Shown piece after piece: positions 53,551 to 63,324 of a stretch of DNA of 64,000 nt. The stretch is from Flavimaribacter sp039888615. Lineage in GTDB: Bacteria; Pseudomonadota; Alphaproteobacteria; Rhizobiales; Rhizobiaceae. The position numbers were made by a program, and so were the translations under genes. The DNA is taken from NCBI GenBank assembly GCA_039888615.1, contig JBDQQS010000001.1; one strand, given 5' to 3'. Under the pieces are notes generated by a model. The model searched no databases, was not told where the DNA came from, and saw only the letters and a list, made by a program, of their open reading frames with translations. How positions within the stretch are numbered: position 1 is the first letter of the stretch; each line of letters starts with the position of its first letter.

Positions 53551-55080
53551 ATGAATGTTGCGTTGTGGCTGAAAAGGGCGGCGCAGCTTTATCCGCACGC
53601 GCCGGCGCTCCTGAAGGGCGAGCGCGTTGTCGCCACCTATGAAGAGTTCTACCGCCGCGCCAAAGGACTGGCGGGCGCCTTGCAGTCCCAATACACGATC
53701 GGCGAGGGTGACCGCGTCGCCATCTTCATGGCGAATTCGACCGAATATCTGGAGGTCATGAACGCCGTATGGATCGCTGGCGCCACAGTGGTGCCGATCA
53801 ATGCGAAACTGCATCCCCGCGAGGCGGCCTGGATCATCGAGAATTCCGGCGCCAAACTCATCATCAGCGCCGGCAAGGATCTGGCCGGGATCAGCAAGGA
53901 GGCCACCGTCGCCGGGCTGCCCCTGATCGATGTCAACAGCGACGCTTACGTCGGCTTCTACGACGCGGATCCTGTCGCCGAACCGCTGCGACAGCGTCAC
54001 AGTAATATCGCCTGGCTGTTCTACACGTCCGGAACGACGGGTCGTCCGAAGGGCGTGATGCTGACCCATGGCAATATGCTTGCAATGACGCTGACCTATT
54101 TCAGCAGCGTGGACGACACCAGCCATTCCGACTGCACGCTCTATGCCGCCCCGATATCGCATGGAGCGGGATGCTACAGCTTCGCCTTCACCTTGCGCGG
54201 CGCGCGCCACATCGTACCGGAGTCCGGAGGCTTCGATCCCGGAGAAATCGTGGCGCTCGCGCCCGGATTGAAGAACATATGCATGTTCGCCGCACCGACG
54301 ATGGTGCGTCGCCTGGTGGAGCATGCAAAATCGGTTGGCTATGACGGCGAGGGGCTAAAGACCGTGGTTTATGGCGGCGGCCCCATGTATGTGGCCGATA
54401 TTATCGAGGCGGTAGACGTGCTTGGACCGCGCTTCGTGCAGATATATGGCCAGGGCGAGAGCCCGATGACGATTACCGCGCTCTCCCGTGAGTTGATTGT
54501 CGACAGGACGCATCCGCGATGGCGCGAGCGCCTGGGCTCGGTCGGGGTGGCGCAAACTTCTGTCGAAGTCATCGTTGCTGACGAGGAAGGCAATGAATTG
54601 CCCCATGGAGTAATCGGCGAAATCCGGGTGTACGGAACCCCGGTCATGAAAGGCTATTGGGAAAACGAAGCCGCGACCCGCGAAACGATCCGCGACGGCT
54701 GGCTGCGCACTGGCGACCTAGGGACGATGGACGAGGATGGTTTCGTCACCCTGCACGACCGGTCCAAGGACATGATCATTTCAGGGGGAACCAATATCTA
54801 TCCCCGTGAAGTCGAAGAGGCGTTGCTGACGCACCCCTCCGTGGCGCAGGTGTCGGTCGTCGGCAGACCTGATCCCGAATGGGGGGAAACGGTCGTCGCC
54901 TTCGTCGTGGCCGAAAAGGGACAGACACTGGACGACGCCGAACTGGACCGGCATTGCCTCGATCAGATTGCGCGGTTCAAGCGGCCGAAAGAATATGTCC
55001 ACCTGCCGGATCTGCCCAAGAACGCTTATGGCAAGGTGCTCAAGACGGAACTGCGGCAAATGCTGGCGAAGGACAGCTAG
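53551..55080 (+). CDS. Acyl-CoA synthetase (AMP-forming)
   Basis: 509 residues of the ANL superfamily. The ATP motif is L-F-Y-T-S-G-T-T-G-R-P-K-G-V, the hinge W-L-R-T-G-D-L-G, and the C-terminal catalytic Lys lies in N-A-Y-G-K-V-L-K. It activates a carboxylic acid, likely a fatty or aromatic acid, to its CoA thioester. No further pathway genes adjoin, so the substrate cannot be fixed. It overlaps the convergent membrane glycosyltransferase by 4 bases. Confidence 0.92.
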   Translation: MNVALWLKRAAQLYPHAPALLKGERVVATYEEFYRRAKGLAGALQSQYTIGEGDRVAIFMANSTEYLEVMNAVWIAGATVVPINAKLHPREAAWIIENSGAKLIISAGKDLAGISKEATVAGLPLIDVNSDAYVGFYDADPVAEPLRQRHSNIAWLFYTSGTTGRPKGVMLTHGNMLAMTLTYFSSVDDTSHSDCTLYAAPISHGAGCYSFAFTLRGARHIVPESGGFDPGEIVALAPGLKNICMFAAPTMVRRLVEHAKSVGYDGEGLKTVVYGGGPMYVADIIEAVDVLGPRFVQIYGQGESPMTITALSRELIVDRTHPRWRERLGSVGVAQTSVEVIVADEEGNELPHGVIGEIRVYGTPVMKGYWENEAATRETIRDGWLRTGDLGTMDEDGFVTLHDRSKDMIISGGTNIYPREVEEALLTHPSVAQVSVVGRPDPEWGETVVAFVVAEKGQTLDDAELDRHCLDQIARFKRPKEYVHLPDLPKNAYGKVLKTELRQMLAKDS

Positions 55081-56684
55081 CCGGAGGTTGGCGTCTCTCC
55101 ATCGGCCTCACATGCTTTCGGCAACAGGTTCGGCGTGGCGGCTTTGGTGATCACGTAGAGGGGTCTGCTTCTGTGGTCCATGCGGCAACCGACCAGATCG
55201 GAGCGACGATCAAGGATCGCGCGGACGTTGCGTCTCTTCCATTTGTCGATGATCCAGATACGTCCATGGCTGTTGATCGACACATCAATCAAGTCTTCCA
55301 ATTCTTCGTACGATCCGGGACCCGGCAACGCCTCGATGTTCTCATCAAGCGAAAATTCGTAGTCGAGTATTATCTTTACCATAAGAGCGCGGTTGGAAGG
55401 ATAGACCACCACCCGGTCGGAGTCATGACGCGCATTCAGCACCACCTCGACAGCATTGCGCCAGAGTATCCGGGCATGAGGCCAGAAATGCGCGTTGAAT
55501 GCCTGCAGTATGAGACATGAGAGCAGGATCAGGAGTAAGCCCGCGCCAATGCGCTTGCGCCAGAGATAGTCGACGCTGATGGCGATCAGCCCGAACAAGC
55601 CTGGCGTTGTCAGATAGAAATAGCGCTCGACCATCAAGCTGGTCTTGAAACTGATCAGGACATAAAGAATGGGCAGGACAATCGCGGCCGGCACGGCCGT
55701 CCAGAACAACGCTCTGTGCCGGGATCGCCGCAGGAAGGCGCCCAGAACAAGCGCAACGCCGGCTATGGCGATGGCCGCTTCCAGTGTCCGGGAAGCGCTT
55801 GTCCATGATGGATCGACTGACGAGAATGTGCCGGATGTGACCCGGATCAGACTCTCCATCGAAAGGGGAAATCTCCTGTCCGCCCAATAGGCGCCGGATT
55901 TGCGGATGATCGCCGACGACAGCAGCCAGGAAAAAAGCGCCGCCGACGCCAGGCCCGGCAGCATCGCTCGCCACCATTTGGCGACGAATTGCCTGTTTCG
56001 TCTGAGATCTGCATTGAGCAGCGGCGTGAGCGACAACGCCGCCACGTAAAGCGCCCCCGACATGAGAACCGCCGGGGCAAGCGCGGTGGTGACGGAGAGA
56101 ATAATCCAATGCGGGATCGGGGCTTCCTGCTGGCCGGCCGCCTCCGGTTCATTGGCAAGCGCGCGCGAGAGAATGACGAGCAGGCTGGCCATGCCCAGCA
56201 TCATGAGCATCGCGAGCAATGCGTAGGGCCTGGCGAAATGCGCGAGAAAGATCCATCCCGGACACGTCATGAGGCCGATCGCGTATATATTGGCGATCCG
56301 TGTTGACGTAACGGCGCCAAGCGCTGCGACCATCACACCCAGTCCAAGCGCCGAGAAAAGCGCCGAGGGATAACGAAGGATGTGGGGATCGTCGCTTATG
56401 GAATAGAGCGGTTTAATGAGCCAGAAATAGACTGGCGAATGCGTCGCCCCCAGGCGCTCGCGGACGATTTCCGACCAGGTTTCCTGAATGACGCGGTATG
56501 TGATCAGCTCGTCTGAGTGAAACTCGAGATTGCCGTTGGTCGAGACAAGCAGGACAAGCGCGATGAGTCCCCAGACAAGACCGAGGTATAAAGACGCGTT
56601 GACCGGTCGAGCGGTCTTGGTTTGCACGCTCAATTTTCTCGCGCCAAGGTTGCTTCGGGAGTGGGAAACTTGGAAAACTCGCAC
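55077..56684 (-). CDS. GT-C type membrane glycosyltransferase (GT39/ArnT-like)
   Basis: 535 residues with about ten membrane helices. The first periplasmic loop has H-S-D-E-L-I-T, the acidic motif of GT-C enzymes, and A-T-H-S-P-V-Y-F-W-L, the equivalent of HPPLYY. The enzyme should take a sugar from a polyprenyl-phosphate carrier and add it to a lipid or protein outside the membrane. Start is GTG at 56684. It diverges from the carbamoyltransferase cassette by 161 bases, so both may serve the same surface glycan. Confidence 0.8.
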   Translation of the reverse strand: MRVFQVSHSRSNLGARKLSVQTKTARPVNASLYLGLVWGLIALVLLVSTNGNLEFHSDELITYRVIQETWSEIVRERLGATHSPVYFWLIKPLYSISDDPHILRYPSALFSALGLGVMVAALGAVTSTRIANIYAIGLMTCPGWIFLAHFARPYALLAMLMMLGMASLLVILSRALANEPEAAGQQEAPIPHWIILSVTTALAPAVLMSGALYVAALSLTPLLNADLRRNRQFVAKWWRAMLPGLASAALFSWLLSSAIIRKSGAYWADRRFPLSMESLIRVTSGTFSSVDPSWTSASRTLEAAIAIAGVALVLGAFLRRSRHRALFWTAVPAAIVLPILYVLISFKTSLMVERYFYLTTPGLFGLIAISVDYLWRKRIGAGLLLILLSCLILQAFNAHFWPHARILWRNAVEVVLNARHDSDRVVVYPSNRALMVKIILDYEFSLDENIEALPGPGSYEELEDLIDVSINSHGRIWIIDKWKRRNVRAILDRRSDLVGCRMDHRSRPLYVITKAATPNLLPKACEADGETPTSG

Positions 56685-56845
56685 TTAAAAGTTGCAAAAA
56701 CAAACGCCTCAGCAGGCTCTGGGTGGGGACGGTATTGTTATTCCGGTTGAAATGACAGTAGCAACTGTTCTATCCAGCAATCGGGAGAATAATCCGCAGT
56801 TTAACGGATCTGTCCTGTAATATTTGTTTTCGACAAGAGATCCGT

Positions 56846-58687
56846 GTGAGCAACATACTTGGCATATCTGCATTTTATCATGACAGCGCCGCCGCCATTC
56901 TTGTCGACGGCCGGATCGTCGGAGCTGCACAGGAAGAGCGTTTCAGCCGCAAGAAGCACGACGCCGGATTTCCGGTGCATGCGATCTCGTATTGCCTGGG
57001 AGCCGCAGGTCTGACTTTAAGCGAGATCGATCGCATCGTCTTCTATGACAAGCCGATCCTGAAATTCGAACGCCTTCTCGAGACGTATGTCTCCTACGCG
57101 CCGGCGGGCATTCGCTCCTTCATCGCGGCGATGCCGGTCTGGCTCAAGGACAAGCTCTATCTCAAGCAGTCTATTCGCGAAGACCTGGCGAAACTCGGCG
57201 ACATGAAGAAGAAGGATCTTCCGCCGCTTCTGTTCGCCGAACATCACCAGTCGCACGCCGCGTCTGCCTTCTATCCGAGCCCGTTCGAGCGCGCCGCCGT
57301 GCTGTGTCTCGACGGGGTGGGCGAGTGGGCGACGACCTCGGTTTGGGCCGGAAACGGCCGCGAACTGACACCGCTTTGGGAAATCGACTTTCCGCATTCG
57401 CTCGGGCTGCTCTATTCGGCATTCACCTACTATACCGGATTCAAGGTCAACTCCGGCGAATACAAGCTCATGGGCCTCGCGCCCTATGGCCAACCGACCT
57501 ATGTCGACGCCATCCTCGACAATCTCATAGACCTGAAGGAGGACGGCACCTTCCGGCTCGACATGAGTTTCTTCAATTATGCAACCGGACTGACCATGAC
57601 GAACAAGCGCTTCGACGCGCTTTTCGGCGGTCCGCCGCGCAAGCCCGAAAGCCCGATCAGCCATCGGGAAATGGACATCGCCGCCTCGATCCAGCAGGTC
57701 ACGGAAGACGTGGTGCTGCGACTTGCGAAAACGGTGCATGACGAAACCGGAGAATCGGCGCTGTGTCTGGCCGGCGGCGTGGCGCTGAACTGCGTTGCGA
57801 ACGGGCGCCTTTTGAGAGAGGGACCGTTCAAGGACATATGGGTGCAGCCGGCGGCCGGCGACGCGGGAGGCGCGCTGGGCGCAGCGCTGCTTGGCTGGCA
57901 TGTCTACGAGCAGAAGGAACGGACCGCAGTTACAGGCGACGCCATGCGAGGCAGCTATCTTGGGCCGGAATACGACGACGAGGCGATCAAGACCGCGCTT
58001 GATTCCGCTGACGCACGGTATGAGCGGCTGGATGACCCAGCCTTGATGACGCGGCTCGCCGGTCTGCTCGGCGAAGAAAAGGTCGTAGGCTGGTTCCAGG
58101 GGCGCATGGAGTTCGGCCCGCGCGCGCTCGGAGGCCGCTCAATCATCGGCGATCCGCGATCGGCGAAGATGCAATCGGTCATGAACCTCAAGATCAAATA
58201 CCGGGAATCATTCCGACCCTTTGCGCCTTCAGTGCTGCGCGAGCGCGTGTCGGATTACTTCGACATGGATACCGATAGCCCGTACATGCTGATCGTTGCT
58301 GATGTGCGGAAGGATTTGCTGGTTGATCTCGATGAAGAACAGCAGAAAATGAGCGGCATCGACAAGCTGAACCTCAAACGCTCGCAACTGCCGGCGATCA
58401 CGCATGTGGACAATTCGGCGCGCATCCAGACCGTGCACGAGGGCACCAATCCGCGCTACCACGCGCTTCTGAAGGCCTTCGAGGCGCAGACCGGATGCGG
58501 TGTCCTGGTCAACACGTCCTTCAACGTGCGCGGAGAGCCCATCGTGTGCACGCCTGAGGACGCCTATCGGTGTTTCATGCGCACCGAGATGGACGTTCTG
58601 GTGGTCGGCGACTTCCTTCTGTTAAAGGAAGACCAGACGCCGTGGGAAAAGGACGAGACCTGGAAAGAGGAGTTCGCACTGGATTGA
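56846..58687 (+). CDS. Carbamoyltransferase, NodU/CmcH/HypF-like family
   Basis: 613 residues, GTG start. The N-terminal part (I-L-G-I-S-A-F-Y-H-D-S-A-A ... Q-E-E-R-F-S-R-K-K) is the Kae1-like ATPase domain that uses carbamoyl phosphate; the C-terminal domain has N-T-S-F-N-V-R-G-E-P-I-V. The family adds carbamoyl groups to sugars or antibiotics (NodU on Nod factor, CmcH on cephem, NovN on novobiocin). It starts the cassette with SxtJ, DUF5989 and SGNH genes, each overlapping or close. Acceptor unknown. No nod genes are in the window. Confidence 0.92.
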   Translation: MSNILGISAFYHDSAAAILVDGRIVGAAQEERFSRKKHDAGFPVHAISYCLGAAGLTLSEIDRIVFYDKPILKFERLLETYVSYAPAGIRSFIAAMPVWLKDKLYLKQSIREDLAKLGDMKKKDLPPLLFAEHHQSHAASAFYPSPFERAAVLCLDGVGEWATTSVWAGNGRELTPLWEIDFPHSLGLLYSAFTYYTGFKVNSGEYKLMGLAPYGQPTYVDAILDNLIDLKEDGTFRLDMSFFNYATGLTMTNKRFDALFGGPPRKPESPISHREMDIAASIQQVTEDVVLRLAKTVHDETGESALCLAGGVALNCVANGRLLREGPFKDIWVQPAAGDAGGALGAALLGWHVYEQKERTAVTGDAMRGSYLGPEYDDEAIKTALDSADARYERLDDPALMTRLAGLLGEEKVVGWFQGRMEFGPRALGGRSIIGDPRSAKMQSVMNLKIKYRESFRPFAPSVLRERVSDYFDMDTDSPYMLIVADVRKDLLVDLDEEQQKMSGIDKLNLKRSQLPAITHVDNSARIQTVHEGTNPRYHALLKAFEAQTGCGVLVNTSFNVRGEPIVCTPEDAYRCFMRTEMDVLVVGDFLLLKEDQTPWEKDETWKEEFALD

Positions 58688-59091
58688 CCCGCGACACATC
58701 CCTGACCGCAAAACAATTAAGGCGTTTCGCCTGGATACTGGCGTCGCTGTTCGCATTTTTCGGATGCGTGCTGCTGCCCTGGCGCTGGCAAACGTCAACG
58801 GTGACAGCGTCCGCCGTCATCGCCGCGGTGCTCGTCGTCTGGAGCCTTGTTGCGCCCATGTCGCTCGCGCCCGTCTATCGCGGCTGGGAGCGGCTCGGCA
58901 ATGTGCTCGGCTGGATCAACAGCCGGATCATTCTTGGGATCCTGTTTTTTCTGATTGTTACACCAACGGCTCTCATCATGAAGATAATCGGCAAGGATCC
59001 GATGCATCGCAGCCGCGACGCGGCAGCGGCAACCTACCGAATTGTGCGGCTGAAGCCGCCGAAAGACACTGACCTGGAAAGGCCATACTGA
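58684..59091 (+). CDS. SxtJ-like small membrane protein
   Basis: 135 residues from a TTG that overlaps the carbamoyltransferase stop (TTGA), with GAGGAG upstream. Three to four membrane helices and the W-E-R-L-G-N-V-L-G-W-I-N-S-R-I-I-L motif typical of SxtJ proteins, which recur beside carbamoyltransferases in many genomes. Function unknown. The longer frame from 58570 lies inside the preceding gene and is not used. Confidence 0.82.
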   Translation: MTRDTSLTAKQLRRFAWILASLFAFFGCVLLPWRWQTSTVTASAVIAAVLVVWSLVAPMSLAPVYRGWERLGNVLGWINSRIILGILFFLIVTPTALIMKIIGKDPMHRSRDAAAATYRIVRLKPPKDTDLERPY

Positions 59092-59243
59092 TGATCGAAC
59101 TGCTATCCGATCTCTGGGGATTCATGCGGGAGCGCCGCAAATTCTGGCTTGCGCCCATCATCATCATTGCGGTGCTGCTTGGCGCGCTACTCGTCTTTGC
59201 GCAGGGCTCCGTGGTCGCCCCATTCATTTATACGCTTTTCTGA
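59091..59243 (+). CDS. DUF5989-type 50-residue membrane protein
   Basis: ATG at 59091 overlaps the preceding stop (TGATG). The product has 50 residues: a helical opening (MIELLSDLWGFMRERRKFWL) and one membrane helix (APIIIIAVLLGALLVFA), ending FIYTLF. This form, E-L-W-x-F-x-x-x-R-K-F-W-L-x-P, is known as DUF5989 and occurs between SxtJ and SGNH genes in such cassettes. Function unknown. Confidence 0.85.
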   Translation: MIELLSDLWGFMRERRKFWLAPIIIIAVLLGALLVFAQGSVVAPFIYTLF

Positions 59244-59256
59244 CCCGGCGTCCGGC

Positions 59257-60360
59257 ATGAAAAAGGCGCTTGGCAACATCCTGCTTATCCTGGCGAGCAT
59301 CGTCTTCACGCTGCTGGCGGCCGAGGTGATGTTGCGCGTCATTCCCTTGGATATTGCAGGCAGCGCCGGGGGCGATCGCGGTTACTTTTCGCGTTTCGAT
59401 CCGGAACTCGGCTGGGCGCCGTTGCCCACGGTCGAGCAGTATCACGTCGGCGACGGGTTTTCCGTGTCGGTGCGGCAGAACGCCATGGGATTGCGCGCGT
59501 CGCAGGAGCACGCCTTCGAAGACGAGACAGACCAACGCAGAATTCTGGTGCTCGGCGACTCCTATGTGTGGGGCTACGGCGCCGACCAGGAGGATATCTT
59601 CACAGAGCCCTCGGCGCACGGCGACGACAACGTCGAAATGATCAATCTGGGCGTTTCTGGCTATGGAACCGACCAGGAACTGCTATTCTACGAGAAGCTC
59701 GGCAAGCGGTTCGATGTGAACGAGGTGGTGCTTGCTTTCACCACTTACAACGACATCCTCAACAACATGTTCGCCGAACAATATCGCTATCAGAAGCCGT
59801 ATTTCACGGATGAGAACGGTTTGACTCTGCATGACGACCACGTGGTGGATCGACCGGCGCGCAGTATCGGTATCTGGTTCCGGGACAACAGTCGCGTCGT
59901 GGCGCTTGCCGAGACCGGTTTCCTCAATGTGAAATATCTTTGGCAGTCCCGTTTTGGCGACGACGAACCCGTCGCTCATCCCCGCGATCGGGTTCTGGGG
60001 CCTGGCGCAGTTCGGCCGATCGACAGCCAGGGCGTCGACCTGACGGTTCAACTGATAAAGCGGCTGCGCGATGAGGTGGAAGCCGCGGGCGCCGATTTCT
60101 CGCTTGTATTCATTCCTTACAAACCCAATGTCCTGGCTCTTCAGGCAGAGGATCATCCGCTGGTCACGGCGATGACGCCGGCGCTCTCAGAGGCCGGCAT
60201 CGATTGCTACGATCCCTATTCGATGTTCGTTGAAGCTGCGCGCGAAGGCGCGAGCCCGTTCAACCAGGGCGACAATCACTTCAATGCGAAGGGACACGCG
60301 ATCTTCGGAAAGGTGATTACGGACCGGCAATTGCGCGAAACGATCAGCGTCTGCCGGTAA
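59257..60360 (+). CDS. SGNH/GDSL-family hydrolase, membrane anchored
   Basis: 367 residues from the ATG at 59257. An N-terminal helix (LGNILLILASIVFTLLAA) anchors or exports the protein. Block I is V-L-G-D-S-Y-V-W-G with Ser102; the C-terminal block is D-N-H-F-N-A-K-G-H with the catalytic Asp/His pair. Such proteins are esterases or acyl transferases on extracellular glycans. Last gene of the carbamoyltransferase cassette, 13 bases after the DUF5989 gene. Ends 9 bases before the convergent cyoD. Confidence 0.87.
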   Translation: MKKALGNILLILASIVFTLLAAEVMLRVIPLDIAGSAGGDRGYFSRFDPELGWAPLPTVEQYHVGDGFSVSVRQNAMGLRASQEHAFEDETDQRRILVLGDSYVWGYGADQEDIFTEPSAHGDDNVEMINLGVSGYGTDQELLFYEKLGKRFDVNEVVLAFTTYNDILNNMFAEQYRYQKPYFTDENGLTLHDDHVVDRPARSIGIWFRDNSRVVALAETGFLNVKYLWQSRFGDDEPVAHPRDRVLGPGAVRPIDSQGVDLTVQLIKRLRDEVEAAGADFSLVFIPYKPNVLALQAEDHPLVTAMTPALSEAGIDCYDPYSMFVEAAREGASPFNQGDNHFNAKGHAIFGKVITDRQLRETISVCR

Positions 60361-60369
60361 TCAGATCCG

Positions 60370-60684
60370 CTACATCATCTGGTAGTGCAGGTCGAACATG
60401 ATCCACAGCGTGCCGCCGATCATCAGGAAAATCAGAACGCCGGCGAATGCGAGCGCGAGCAGGTTCTCCTTCGGCGTCGTGCGGTAATTGATGTGAAGGA
60501 AATAGACCAGGTGCACCACCACCTGAACGATCGCCGTAACGGCGACGATCGCGAGCGTGGTCCTGACGGAAAACCAGCCGGCCCAGGCAAAAGCAAAGGG
60601 AATGACCGTCAACACCAGCGCAATGACGTAACCCGTCAGATATCTGCTCAGGGTGTGGGTTCCGGCGTTCGAATTGCTCATCAC
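60370..60684 (-). CDS. cyoD: Cytochrome bo3 quinol oxidase subunit IV
   Basis: 104 residues, three membrane helices, with the family pattern Y-L-T-G-Y-V-I-A-L-V-L-T and V-H-L-V-Y-F-L-H-I-N. It helps assemble the copper site of subunit I in the E. coli enzyme. The start overlaps the cyoC stop by 4 bases. Last gene of the cyoABCD operon. Confidence 0.93.
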   Translation of the reverse strand: MMSNSNAGTHTLSRYLTGYVIALVLTVIPFAFAWAGWFSVRTTLAIVAVTAIVQVVVHLVYFLHINYRTTPKENLLALAFAGVLIFLMIGGTLWIMFDLHYQMM

Positions 60685-61283
60685 AGCACTCCCGGCAGAT
60701 AGACGACTGAAAATATGCCGATCCAGACGATATCGAGGAAATGCCAGAACATGGCGAGCCGGGTGAGACGCGAGCGCACGGGCGGCGTCAAACCCTTTAC
60801 CGCGACCTGGCAGATCATCACGAATATGCCGAGCGAGCCGAGCGTGACGTGAACGCCGTGGGTCCCGACCAGCGTGAAGAAAGCGGTGAGCATGCCGCTG
60901 CGCTGCGGACCGGCGCCTGCGGCGATCATGCCGCTGAATTCGGCGAGCTCCATGCCGACAAAGCCGACGCCGAGAATCATGGTGACGGCGAGCCAGAGCA
61001 TGACACGAGACGCCTGACCGGCCCTTACAGCGAGCGTTGCGAAACCGAACGTCAGCGTCGAGGTCAGGAGCAGGAATGTCTCACCGGCGGTGTGGCCGAG
61101 GCTGAAGAGATCCTTTTGCGTCGGTCCGTCTGCGTAATTCTGGATCATCACCACATAGGTGGCGAAGGCGAGGGCGAAGATCAGCGAGTCGGTCATCAGA
61201 TAGACCCAGAACCCGAACTCGCGTTCTTCGTATTTTTCGTTCTCTCCGTGAACGGCGGCGTCTACTGTCGCTTCCACGCTCAT
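60681..61283 (-). CDS. cyoC: Cytochrome bo3 quinol oxidase subunit III
   Basis: 200 residues, five membrane helices; carries the family's G-F-W-V-Y-L-M-T-D-S and G-T-H-G-V-H-V-T-L-G motifs. Overlaps cyoD by 4 bases and adjoins cyoB (1 base gap). Non-catalytic structural subunit of the oxidase. Confidence 0.95.
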   Translation of the reverse strand: MSVEATVDAAVHGENEKYEEREFGFWVYLMTDSLIFALAFATYVVMIQNYADGPTQKDLFSLGHTAGETFLLLTSTLTFGFATLAVRAGQASRVMLWLAVTMILGVGFVGMELAEFSGMIAAGAGPQRSGMLTAFFTLVGTHGVHVTLGSLGIFVMICQVAVKGLTPPVRSRLTRLAMFWHFLDIVWIGIFSVVYLPGVL

Positions 61284-61284
61284 C

Positions 61285-63324
61285 TCATGCGCTCCCGGGA
61301 ACAGGATTGCCGCCGGGGACGGAAGTCTCGGGCGCGCCGATTACCGGATGCCGCGGTTGCGACGCGATGACTTCGAGGCGCGCTTTCTCGATCGCCTCGA
61401 TGTCCGCTGCAGCAACGGTGTGCTCGTCGTCGTCGTTGCTGCTCTTGATGATCAGGCAGGCGATTACGACGACGATGCTGACGACCGCCAGCCACCACAT
61501 GTGCCAGATCATGGCGAAGCCGAGAACGAAACCGAACCCGCCGATGATCAGGCCGAGCGGGGTGTTGTCGGGCATTTCGATGTCCTCGTACCGCTCCGGC
61601 GCGGCGTAGGCGACGCCGCGTTTCTTCATTTCGTGAAACGCGTCGACATCCTCGACGGTCGGGACGATCGCGAAATTGTAGGCGGCGGGCGGCGACGAGG
61701 TCGCCCATTCGAGCGTCCTGCCGTTCCAGGGGTCGCCGGTCAGATCCAGGTTCTTCTCGCGGTCGCGCACGCTGACCCATATCTGGACGCCGATGCAGAT
61801 CAGGCCGATCATTACGAGCACGGCGCCGAAGGCCGCGAAGACAAGATAGGGCTGCCATTCCGGCACGTCATAGTGCTCCATGCGGCGCGTCATGCCGAGG
61901 AAGCCGAGGACGTAGAGCGGCATGAATGCGCAATAGAAGCCGCTTATCCAGAACCAGAAGGAGCGCTTGCCCCATTTCTCGTCGAGCTTGAAGCCGAAGG
62001 CTTTCGGGAACCAGTAGTTCATGCCGGCGAAATAGCCGAACAGCGCGCCCGGTATGAGCATGTTGTGGAAATGGGCGACCAGGAACGTCGAATTGTGCAT
62101 GAGGTAGTCGGCCGGCGGCAGCGCCAGCAGGACGCCCGTGACGCCGCCGATGACGAAGGTGACGATGAAGCCGATCGTCCAGTACATCGTGCTGTGCATG
62201 ATGATGCGGCCGCGATACATCGTGAACAGCCAGTCGAACACCTTCACGCCGGTGGGCACCGCGATGATCATCGTGGCTATGCCGAAAAAGGCGTTGACGT
62301 TGGCGCTCGATCCCATCGTGAAGAAGTGGTGCAGCCAGACCGTAAAGGAGAGAAGTCCGATGGCGGCCGTGGCGTAAACCAGCGATTCGTATCCGAACAG
62401 GCGCTTCTGGGAGAACGTCGCGACCACTTCCGAATAGACGCCGAAGGCCGGCAGGATGAGGATGTAGACCTCCGGATGACCCCAGATCCACAGCAGGTTG
62501 ATGAAGTTCATCATGTTCCCGCCGTCGCCATTGGTGAAGAAGTGCATGCCGAAGATGCGGTCAAGGCCGAGCATGACGGCGACAACGGTCAGGGCGGGGA
62601 AGGCGAACGCCATCAGCAGGGCGACGACAAGCGACGTCCAGGAAAACATCGGCATCTTCATCAGCGTCATGCCAGGCGCGCGCAGCCGCAGGATGGTGAC
62701 GATGAAGTTGATGCCTGTCATGGTGCTGCCGACGCCGCTGACAAGCAGCGCCCAGAGCCAGTAGTCGACGCCGACGCCGGGGCTGTATTCGATGCCGGAA
62801 TAGGGCGGATATCCGGTCCAGCCGGCCGTCGAGAACTTGCCGATGACGAGCGAGACGAGAACCAGTCCCGCGCCGGATGCGGTAAGCCACAGGCTGACGG
62901 AGTTCATGAACGGAAAGGCGACGTCGCGCGCGCCGATCTGCTGCGGCACGACGATATTGATCAGTCCGGACACGAACGGCATCGCCATGAAGAAGATCAT
63001 GATCGTGCCGTGCGAACTGAAGATCTGGTCGAAATGATCCGGCGGAAGATAGCCGTCATTGCCCATGGCGAAGGCTTGCTGCATGCGCATCATGATGGCG
63101 TCGACAAAGCCGCGGACCAGCATGATCAGCGCGAGAATGATGTACATCACGCCAATGCGCTTGTGGTCCACGCTTGTCAGCCAGTCATTCCACAACGGCT
63201 TCCAGAAATTGAACCATGCGACGAGCGCAAGCGCGGCGACGCCGCCGAGCACGGTTACGCCGGCTCCCGACATAGCAACCCAGCTGTAGAAGGGCAGGGC
63301 CTCAATCGTCAGTATGCCGAACAT
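61285..63324 (-). CDS. cyoB: Cytochrome bo3 quinol oxidase subunit I
   Basis: 679 residues (E. coli 663), heme-copper oxidase superfamily. Quinone-site residues are seen in V-R-G-F-V-D-A-I-M-M-R; the copper and crosslinked Tyr in H-P-E-V-Y; two further copper ligands in L-H-H-F-F; and the heme His pair in V-A-H-F-H-N. It reduces O2 to water and pumps protons. A 23-base overlap with cyoA. The large open frame on the opposite strand is a shadow of this gene. Confidence 0.97.
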   Translation of the reverse strand: MFGILTIEALPFYSWVAMSGAGVTVLGGVAALALVAWFNFWKPLWNDWLTSVDHKRIGVMYIILALIMLVRGFVDAIMMRMQQAFAMGNDGYLPPDHFDQIFSSHGTIMIFFMAMPFVSGLINIVVPQQIGARDVAFPFMNSVSLWLTASGAGLVLVSLVIGKFSTAGWTGYPPYSGIEYSPGVGVDYWLWALLVSGVGSTMTGINFIVTILRLRAPGMTLMKMPMFSWTSLVVALLMAFAFPALTVVAVMLGLDRIFGMHFFTNGDGGNMMNFINLLWIWGHPEVYILILPAFGVYSEVVATFSQKRLFGYESLVYATAAIGLLSFTVWLHHFFTMGSSANVNAFFGIATMIIAVPTGVKVFDWLFTMYRGRIIMHSTMYWTIGFIVTFVIGGVTGVLLALPPADYLMHNSTFLVAHFHNMLIPGALFGYFAGMNYWFPKAFGFKLDEKWGKRSFWFWISGFYCAFMPLYVLGFLGMTRRMEHYDVPEWQPYLVFAAFGAVLVMIGLICIGVQIWVSVRDREKNLDLTGDPWNGRTLEWATSSPPAAYNFAIVPTVEDVDAFHEMKKRGVAYAAPERYEDIEMPDNTPLGLIIGGFGFVLGFAMIWHMWWLAVVSIVVVIACLIIKSSNDDDEHTVAAADIEAIEKARLEVIASQPRHPVIGAPETSVPGGNPVPGSA

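Noticed and set aside
56846..58687. NodU and hence a nodulation gene cluster
   Set aside because: Family membership alone does not give NodU; no nodABC or nod-box-like element is in the window, and SxtJ/DUF5989 neighbours point to another acceptor.
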